From Penicillium oxalicum (Eukaryota > Ascomycota > Eurotiomycetes > Eurotiales > Aspergillaceae), in contig NC_064653.1 of assembly GCF_001723175.1 (NCBI RefSeq), forward strand, positions 3,596,001-3,660,000: DNA of 64,000 bases, in the 5' to 3' direction. This document shows, piece after piece, positions 56,470 through 64,000 of the stretch (its first letter is position 1; every line of letters begins with the position of its first letter). The notes under the pieces were generated by a model. That model was not told the DNA's origin and did no database searches. It saw nothing but the letters and a program-made list of their open reading frames with translations. Made by a program: the position numbers and the translations under genes.

Positions 56470-56806
56470 TATCATGTACAAAGAAAATCAAGTCCTGCGC
56501 TCGGTGAGCGTGCTGGTTGCAGAGAGTCACCTCTTTTTTTTTCTTTTCTTTTCCAAAATGGACGCTTGCTGGGCCTGGAAACAAAAAGCTGAGCACCGGG
56601 CTTATCTTATCTTAGCGCGAAAATTCCCACACAGTCACACACACAAAGAGATTCGGCCTCAGCGCGCGGGCAACTCCACTTTCTTTGCTGGAAAAATTGT
56701 CCCTCCGAAGAAGTCGAGTCGCCCGTTTGGAGAGTCAACTCACCATTCACCTCCAAATCCCTCGAAACGCTCCTCCCCTTCTCCTCGCCGTCTTCCATAT
56801 TACACC
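56470..56806. promoter_or_regulatory. Divergent promoter, utp25 / eif3f
   Basis: 337 bp between the two start codons, with a T-rich tract (56533-56552) and CA repeats (CACACAGTCACACACACAAAG, about 56630). Shared regulation of a ribosome-assembly and a translation factor is plausible. Confidence 0.5.
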
Positions 56807-58008
56807 ATGGCCGAAGATTCGTTCCTGCACCTCGCCCGCCCTCTGGGTCCCGTCTCTGTGGGGACCGCTCCCACCACTGCCCCTCTCAACGTGGTGATCC
56901 AGCCGCAGGTATGGTGCCCAAAGTCGACCCATGATACGTTCGGTCTGATATGCTGGGAGGATGAGGTCACTAATGCTGCATCATTGCTTTTTGCTAGGCC
57001 ATCTTCTCTATCCTGGACCACTCGCTCCGTCGCAATGCTGATCAGGAACGCGTTATCGGTACTCTGTTGGGAACACGATCCGAGGATGGAGGTGAGGTCG
57101 AGGTGCGCTCCGCGTTCGCCGTGGGCCACTCTGAGGCCGAGGACCAGGTCGAGGTCGACATGGAATACCACAAGCAGATGCTCGCTCTTCACTTGAAGGC
57201 CAACCCCCGCGAAGTTCTCGTTGGTTGGTACGCCACTTCTTCCGAGCTCAACACCTTCTCCGCCTTGATCCAGAACTTCTACAGCGGCCAGGGTGACGGC
57301 ACCTGGCCTCACCCCGCTGTCCACTTGACTGTCTCGACCGAGGCTGGCAAGGACCTTGAGACCCGGGCCTACATCTCCGCTCCCGTTGGTGTCACCGCTG
57401 AGCGGGCCGCCGACAGCGCCGCTTTCATTCCCGTCCCTTACGAGCTCCGATACGGTGAGGCTGATAAGAGCGGTCTCGAGGCTATTGCCAATGCCAAGAA
57501 TGCGGAGGATCGTTCGACGACCATCATGTCCGACGTCGAGGCTCTCGAGCGCGCCATTGAGGAGGTCTTGGGCATGATCGACCGTGTTTCGCGATATGTC
57601 GAGTCCGTGATTGACGAGGAGGCTCCCGCCTCCACCGCGATGGGTCAATTCCTGCTCAACGCTCTTGCTCTTGCTCCCAAGGTTGAGCCTGCGGATATCG
57701 AGCGGGACTTGTACGTTTCCCCCACTCCCCCAATGCCTTCCCACGAGATGTGGCGGAGAAGTGAACCCGAGCTAACTTTCTCTCGCAGCAACAACCACAT
57801 CCAGGATGTCCTGGTCGTTTCCTACCTGGCCAACACTATCCGCACACAGATGGAGCTGTCCAACCGACTAGCGACCGCTCAGCTCACCCTTGGCGGTGGT
57901 GAGGCTAGCGGTGGTTCTGGCGAGGGCAACCAACGTAACCAGCGCGGTGGTAAGGGTGGCCGCCAGCAGCGCCAGGAGCGTACTGCCCCCGAGGAGGCTC
58001 GCGCTTAG
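56807..58008 (+). CDS. eif3f: eIF3 subunit F (MPN-domain protein)
   Basis: eIF3f belongs to the eIF3 complex that organises the 43S pre-initiation complex in the cytoplasm. Exons 56807..56908, 56998..57710 and 57789..58008 give 344 aa. The MPN domain runs from about residue 25 to 160 ([52 protein letters not shown]). The JAMM zinc motif HxH is absent, as in other eIF3f proteins, so no peptidase activity is expected. The C-terminal helical part ([20 protein letters not shown]) is followed by a Gly/Gln/Arg-rich tail. Codon use is strongly biased to C-ending codons, fitting high expression. Confidence 0.95.
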
Positions 58009-60983
58009 AGAGCTACAGCGACGGATCAAATCGTGCAATGATGTGACAAAAAGCCTTTTCGCAAGGTTACGAACGTTTTCGCTGATCATCCCTGACGTCT
58101 CGTTTTTCTCTTTTTTTTCTCTTTCCTACTTCGACGCTTTTTTTTGGGTTGCATTCCGTTTTCCCCCCTTTTCCCTACCTCTTTATATCGACCCGTCTTT
58201 CTCCTTACAAATTACCTACGCAGTCTGCTATATTTCCTCCCTCTTGTCTTCCCAATTGCGAAGCAGGAAAGAAAAATCAAGTTCGAGCACGCCGCTCTGA
58301 CCAAGGGGCCTCTCTTCCCTTGCGCTTTCGTGTTTATGACGTTCTGTCTGGCGGTTTCAAGAGCATCACGGTGTATTTGGAGTCGATCTGACTTGGGGCA
58401 TGAATAGAAGCCGTCCCTCGGAGATGAATGATGGTGAGAGTGCTGCACCAAAGACAAGGGGGAAAAAAGGCAGGATTGGCCTGCTATACAAGACGGACGT
58501 TGGGAGAGCCATCCAGAGGCAGGACTCTCTGGGTCATCATTGACCCGGCTTTATGAGGTCGCATCTCGCTTGTGGGCGCGGCGTTTTAGTTATGATGAAA
58601 TGGACATAAAAATGTTAGAGCCTATGGGCTGCCATGCATTGGGTGTGTAGGGAGAATGTCTTTTCCGCCCGGTGTCTAAACCAGGGCATCTCCTTGAACG
58701 ATGTGCACGAATCTGGACAATTGTCAACATTACCCATTGCGACTCTGCGTAAAGTGAACGGGCTTCAGGTGGTGATACATCCGGTTTCCGGTCGACCTTG
58801 ATTACAAAGTTGACAAGTATTGGCATGACCTTGGGCTATCACTGTTACGTACCTGCTAAACTCCTGGGACGGGAACATCTACACAGCTTTGAAATTCTCG
58901 TCGATCATACCGAGGTAATGTGATGAGAGACTAGTAGGCCATGTTAGGTAGCTTCCATCATTCCAGATGTTAACTTTGGCCCCTGTCTGATCAAGCACCG
59001 CACTTCGTGTTGAACAAGCTGAACTCGACCTGGTCTAAGAGACGATGTTGGCCCATCTATCAAGGTTGCTCTCAATTCATATTTCCGACTAGAGCATCAG
59101 ACTAACTTGGGGGCTAGATTGGGTATGGCAATACGCAAGCCTAGGTACTGAGCCCGAACTTCTAGCAAAGAGGGTGGTCATCAATTTAGAAGTATAAACA
59201 AGTCCTAGGTTATATCAATGACTGGGCTGGTGTTTCCTTTCCGCGTCAGCGGCCTCTGTCTCTATGGACAGCCGGGGGTATTGGAAACCGACCTGATCTG
59301 GCTAGCGCAGAGATAGGGCTAATGTTTCCCATGATGCTCTGGTCAAGATTTACCTATCAAGAAAAATTAGAAGTGGGATGAATGGAAGCGTGCATGGATG
59401 TATATTGTCGGCTTACCTAGGGACGAACGGGTTGGCTTTGATCGGATAGGTAGTTATTTAGTGCCTACTCAATTAAGCACAGGGGATATACGTGGACAAA
59501 TACCACATATTTGTCTGCCACCTCACAGACGCCATTCTCCGTCAATAGTCTATTAATATACAACGGACGAGGACGGTATGTCAAGACCTTATGTCAGAGG
59601 AGCTTCCATAAGGTATGGATATGCTTAATCTACCATGGGCATTTCTTTGTGATGTAACTGATTATTTATTTTAATTTTGAAAAGACTCCTGGAGCTCCGA
59701 GAGATGGGCTTGGACGATCGTGTAGTCTAACCCAAGTGTTTAATACTGTACATAATTGGTGGAGCGCAATGCTCCCTTTGAAGTAAAGCCAAGGATGTAC
59801 ATTCTACAATAGCAAAGCACAGCCTCACGTCACTCTCTGCCTTCATTACACAACGTGCAAGGCAATATGTATTACAATTGTAATTGACGCGACCCAACAC
59901 GATCGCAAGGACGATCCGCCTCGGAGACGAGCATCCGGTTTTGGGCTCACAGAGTCAGTCGCCCTCCGGCATGAGCGCGCTCTTAACTTTGATAAGAAAG
60001 GGCATTGGTGATCCGATCCACCCACTCAATAATTGGCCCTAGGCGAAAAATGGCAAGGTTCCAAAAACAGGGATGTGGACGTGAGCCTCTCCTCGACGCC
60101 TCGTGAGTCGTCGAGACTCGTGTGGCCCGATGTCGATCATCCAAGCCGACACCGACCGCCGACTTTCACCCGATCTTTCCCACTCCGCTCGGGATGCGGA
60201 ACACGGCGGCAATTCACGTGGCTTCCGCTTCGGGTGACAACTTTAAAAAAGTCACCTTTTGCCATGTGAGGTTCGCGCTTGGAGACTGCCATGCACCCCT
60301 GTTCTTTTTTTTGTGTGATTGTTGCGAATCAGAGGGTTGCTGTTGGTGATGATTAGGTATCAAGGATCATACCAAGTGTGGAAGCTCTCATAACCCGAGT
60401 GTGCCACTCTGCATGCATCGATGTACCCGCACCCTAATATTATCACATGCATAGTATTGAAATTTCCATGGATGGCTGTTGCTGTCTGCTGTGAACGAAA
60501 TTGACCTACGGTACCCGCCTACGGATACATACTGCACACATTTATATATACTGTCTAGAACTGTAAAGCAGGGCAGACACAAGAAAAAGTAGATGATCGA
60601 CACTCAATCCACCAATTCTCCAAGTCAACCACATCAGACACCAGAGAATCCACGAAACCACCGAGTGACACCATTTCTTCGAAAAAGACTCCCCTCGCCC
60701 CTCTCGGCGTCTTTTCTCTCCCGTATTTCGTGGTCCCATTTGCCCGCCGGAGATAAAACCTTAATTCGTGTCTGGGCCGAATCACTTCGGCTGACAGGGT
60801 CCACGTTGATTATTTATCTTGTGGAAATTCCCCAGACCAACTCACCCGCTTTGGTCGTACCTTGTCTTGCGTGGGAAAGTGTTGAATCTCGACTCAGGTA
60901 TCTCAAATCTCCTTGCCAACGAGATAATCAGCACTGCACAGATCCAGACATTCTTATTTGCATCGATTGATAGTTCAGCCCGC
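58009..60983. other. Long intergenic region; contains leader of next gene
   Basis: 3 kb between eif3f and the small Zn2Cys6 gene. 58850-59960 is AT-rich with no coding signal and may be old repeat DNA, but I found no terminal repeats. TATATATA at 60543-60550 followed by an ATG at 60593 begins a 125-codon ORF that ends 13 bases before the next gene's ATG (see findings). Confidence 0.45.
60543..60550 (+). promoter_or_regulatory. TATA box upstream of small Zn2Cys6 gene
   Basis: TATATATA in TTTATATATACTG. It is 43 bp before the upstream ATG at 60593 and 434 bp before the ATG of the zinc-cluster frame. Confidence 0.4.
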
Positions 60984-62033
60984 ATGGCAACGACAAAGGG
61001 AGTTGTACAGACTGCCAAAAGAAGCTCTACGGTCGAACAACGCCATTTGAACACCTCGTCGTTATCATCGTCTACGACAGCAATGAAAACGACAACAACA
61101 ACATCATCATCATCGACTTCATCATTATCATCATCACCATCAATAATAACAACAATTGCGAAACCTCTGACATCATCCACATCATCAATGCAAAATGCGA
61201 CCTTTCAAGCCTGTCAAGCATGCTACATGCGAAAAAAGCGCTGCGTGACTAGTCCCGATCATTCTCAATGCACCTACTGTCTCAGAGAAGGACAACGCTG
61301 TCTGCCCAGGAAGCGGCCAACAAAGTAAGTCGCATGATCTGACACGTCCCTTGCTTCTTACCTTGAGAATATTGCGGCGGGATTGAAGCGGTCCACGTAG
61401 ACAATTAGTCGACAAATGTGCTAACTCACCACTCTGATCCTCAGACAATCCACACAGTCTCAGCCGCAGGCAACCAAGAACAAAGATAACTCGAGCGCGA
61501 GCTCATCCCCCGAAACCATCTCAACCCGCCAGACATACGACACGCCTCGCTCCTACATAGAGTCAGAGATACCCCCTTGGAGCGCAATGTACTCCATGGT
61601 TTCGGAAGCCCTGCGTCTCATTCCACCCGAGGGTTCTTTTCCAAAACAGGCACCACCAAGGAAACGCCCTGCATCTGAACATGATGAAGACCAGGTTGAG
61701 AATACTGAAAATTCAGACAAAGGGGACCGGGAACAGGATCCACAGCATGGAACCCAGCACTCAGGTCGACACAAAAGAAGTTGCTCGGTCTATGAGGCTA
61801 TTTCGGCTCGGCAGGCACCGCATGTGATGGCTGCGGGCCTGGACTCTGCCCGCTGGACGACAGCAGGCGAGACGCCAAGATCACCCAACACCCTGAAATC
61901 AGAACTTTCCAAGACTGTGAAGGTTGTCAACGTCGACGTCAATACCAAAGCTACCGGGGAGAGTACGATGATTCCCAAAAGCCCCAGCACGGGGGCCTTC
62001 TTCGGCGAGCTTGATGCGTTGTTGAGATTTTGA
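60984..62033 (+). CDS. Small Zn(II)2Cys6 transcription factor
   Basis: Exons 60984..61324 and 61445..62033 give 309 aa. The cluster starts at residue 77: CQACYMRKKRC then x8 and CTYCLREGQRC (CX2CX6CX8CX2CX6C), with a basic continuation PRKRPTK just before the splice. Residues 30-70 are a Ser/Thr run from a TCA/ACA-type repeat, probably disordered. After the cluster come MYSMVSEALRLIPPEGSFPK and a nuclear-type signal (PPRKRP), then acidic and Ser/Thr-rich sequence. No fungal_trans domain and no leucine zipper, so it is short for the family. An in-frame upstream exon (60593..60897) could lengthen the N-terminus. Targets unknown. Confidence 0.83.
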
Positions 62034-62877
62034 GATTTTGATCATCCACAATCTCCCGCCCCCTCCGTCAAGACTGAAGGGGGAAATCCAGCCATGCAAA
62101 CAGTGATGGCAGAAACTCGCATCTACGAATTCAAAGCGTCACTGTATTGAGGGAAACTACTTCTGGACCTATGAGATTGTCTACCCGACCTGAGAATTGA
62201 TCGAAAGAGTGGTGCTCGAGAGATATCCGACGAATGGCCCTTGTCCATGAAAATGTTCGGAACCTCTATACTGTCCGCTTCTGGCCGCCGAGTATTCCAG
62301 CCCTGTGCGGATCCCGTTTGTGAGAATGAGGGCTACTGTCTCTCACACCACTCCTGGCAAAGCTGGCAAGCTCCAGATCTGGCTGATTAGCCTATGCCTT
62401 GAAGCTAGACAACCCAAGGCTTCTTCCTGTACTTTTGTGTCGATTAGACACTGGACGGGAGTCCGCCTACAGGTCGAATCGGGTTGCTTTTCTCATTGTG
62501 TATACGACCTCTCATCTTGATGCCGTGGGAGGTTATTGTATTCAGACTCCTGGGCTTTATCGGCCATATAAAGCCTTTGTCCGCAACTATGAGCGAGACA
62601 TGGAAAATTGTACATTAGTGGCGAAAATTTCTATACATTTTTTTAATTCAAACCAACTGGTATCCATTTATATTCACTCTGGGGGGGTATTTCCTCATCG
62701 TCAAGCCGGTTGGCCGTCGTAACTCCGAGATATGCGTAATGACTAACCTTTTCGGGGTCATCAACCAAAAACAAAAAGAAACCCATCAAAAAAAAACAAA
62801 CAAAAGATCAAAACGCCACCCATGCTACATACTCCATGCTCCATATTTGTGCTGCCATGACCTAGCCACTCGGTTCT
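62034..62877. other. Intergenic, convergent 3' ends
   Basis: 844 bp between the Zn2Cys6 stop and the taf13 stop on the opposite strand; AT-rich second half with an A8 tract at 62789-62797. No gene recognised. Confidence 0.5.
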
Positions 62878-63543
62878 TCATCCAACAGTCTTGCGCTTCT
62901 TCGAGACCGATTCCTCCGTCGCATCAGATTCCCGTCTGGACGCAGCAGCTCTCTTGCCTTTCCCTTTGGCCTTCTTCCCCGTTTTATCCGTCCCCGTCAC
63001 ACTCTCTGCGCCATCTGGATCCTCAGGCGACGCAGCCCCCTTCTTGCCCGCATCCTTGGCAACCTGATCATCATTCTGATCGAAAGCCTTGCGCGCCTCT
63101 TTCAGCTCACGCTCCATACGAAGGAGCTCCTGCACACGGCCAAGCTTGTTCGGATCCCGTCGGAGAGCGAATCGGAAATCGTCGACTTTAATTTTTTGCC
63201 GGCGCGCGTGGTGCGCCACTTGTGCGGCGCCATGGCAGAGCTCGAGAATGAAGTCGGTCACAATTTCGTCGAGGACGCGGACCGTTTCTGGGAGCGGTTC
63301 CGAGGGGAATGATGGGTGTGGACTGGGGTCGCCATAGGCGAGAAGGAGTAGGCGCACTGTTCAGGGGGGAAAAGGGGTTATGATAGAAGTAAAATTAGCG
63401 TTGCTGGCGCCTTTGCTTTTTCTTTTTGTCTTCGCTTGGGGATTGTCTTTCAAGGATCTTAGGAGTCTGCGGGATGTCGTACGTTCTGAGGCAAAGTTCA
63501 TTTGACCCTTGTGCCGGGCGGCGCGCGCACGAGGTTCCGCCAT
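62878..63543 (-). CDS. taf13: TFIID subunit TAF13
   Basis: TAF13 pairs with TAF11 through a histone fold in TFIID and binds TBP. Exons 63543..63483 and 63356..62878 give 179 aa. The start MAEPRARAARHKGQMNFASE joins, across a 126-nt intron, LRLLLLAYGDPSPHPSFP. The histone fold covers about residues 20-120: ETVRVLDEIVTDFILELCHG, ARRQKIKVDDFRFALRRDP, KLGRVQELLRMERELKEARK. The C-terminal 55 residues are Lys/Glu-rich and disordered (GKKAKGKGKRAAASRR), a fungal extension beyond the short animal protein, and probably contain the nuclear signal. Confidence 0.93.
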
Positions 63544-64000
63544 ATTTGCGTCGGGATTTGAGGGGGCAAGGTCGCGCTTCTTTTGATCGGCTGAGCGTGG
63601 ATTCAGATGGATTTGATGCGGATATCAAGTGTATGATGAGATCCGAGGAGGATGTTGGATGGTCTGGATATTGACGGGTTTCTCTGATACGTTTGCACCG
63701 TGAAACGTGAGTCACTTTCTCGGTGGTCTGACGATACACAGTCGGAAACGATCAAGGCAGCAACAAAGTTGATCGGTGAGACAGTAGAGGATGAAGAGGT
63801 CAAAGTAAAGTCAACGATTCTCTTTTTCCTTTGGGGGGGAAGCTTCCGTCGGCAAATCAGCCGCGCGCCCCATGCGGAGTCGGGAGTCCCGCCCTCGCCG
63901 AGCGGACATGCTGGGCAGAATACGCAGCTGCAAGTCCGAACAGTTATACCTCTCACGTAAATGTTCTTGATTTGGTCGCAAATCCCCGGACTTTTGATTC
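63544..64000. other. Right edge, no gene recognised
   Basis: 457 bp upstream of taf13 to the window end; presumably its promoter. Open frames on both strands (63603-63956, 63700-63960) have no recognisable content; one could be the edge of a neighbouring gene. Confidence 0.4.

Noticed and set aside
56800..57744. 314-codon ORF antisense to eif3f
   Set aside because: Shadow of a strongly codon-biased gene.

Overview
The window is a gene-dense piece of nuclear DNA from a filamentous ascomycete, most likely Eurotiales (Aspergillus/Penicillium type). Evidence: spliceosomal introns mostly 47-150 nt with GTNNGT donors and YAG acceptors, fungal-only families (Zn2Cys6 regulators, GH76 Dfg5/Dcw1 cell-wall protein, secreted AA9 monooxygenase, BBE-type flavoprotein), and protein sequences that read like Eurotiomycete orthologues. 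I saw no rRNA, tRNA, CRISPR array or prokaryotic operon. I give 25 gene models: 23 belong to a family I recognise (one cut by the left edge) and two are unknown. Splice sites were read by hand and every multi-exon model closes in frame.

Layout. 0-10 kb: 5' part of a PhoD-like phosphatase (-), an orphan 395-aa gene (-), a small coiled-coil gene (+), then mob2 (-) divergent from leo1 (+). 10-20 kb: a Zn2Cys6 regulator (-) only 121 bp from erb1 (+), a 3.6-kb gap, and a GPI-type GH76 protein (+). 20-30.5 kb: rix7 (-)/vps20 (+) divergent, a PITH-domain gene (-), DHX35-like helicase (-) divergent from a CUE-domain gene (+), and the tiny MOZART1 gene (-). 31-48 kb: a PP2C phosphatase with a GC-AG intron, a BBE oxidoreductase with an apparently damaged splice acceptor, choline-phosphate cytidylyltransferase, and an intronless secreted GH127/DUF1680-like glycosidase beside a perfect (CTA)87 microsatellite. 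48-64 kb: EamA/DMT transporter (-), AA9 LPMO (-), utp25 (-, second GC-AG intron) divergent from eif3f (+), a small Zn2Cys6 regulator (+) and taf13 (-).

Much of the content is housekeeping: ribosome assembly (Erb1, Rix7, Utp25), translation initiation (eIF3f), transcription (Leo1, TAF13), RNA helicase (DHX35-like), polarity and spindle factors (Mob2, MOZART1), ESCRT-III and ubiquitin binding (Vps20, CUE) and phosphatidylcholine synthesis (PCT). Between these sit accessory, carbohydrate-directed genes (GH76, AA9, GH127-like, BBE) in longer gaps that also hold the repeats: two LTR-like fragments, long G/C runs and the microsatellite.

I found no clearly new multi-gene system. The most unusual signals are the BBE gene with GG where a phase-perfect AG acceptor is expected, two GC-AG introns whose retention would give truncated proteins, the 87-copy uninterrupted CTA repeat, and a 125-codon upstream ORF that may be an alternative N-terminus of a Zn2Cys6 factor.
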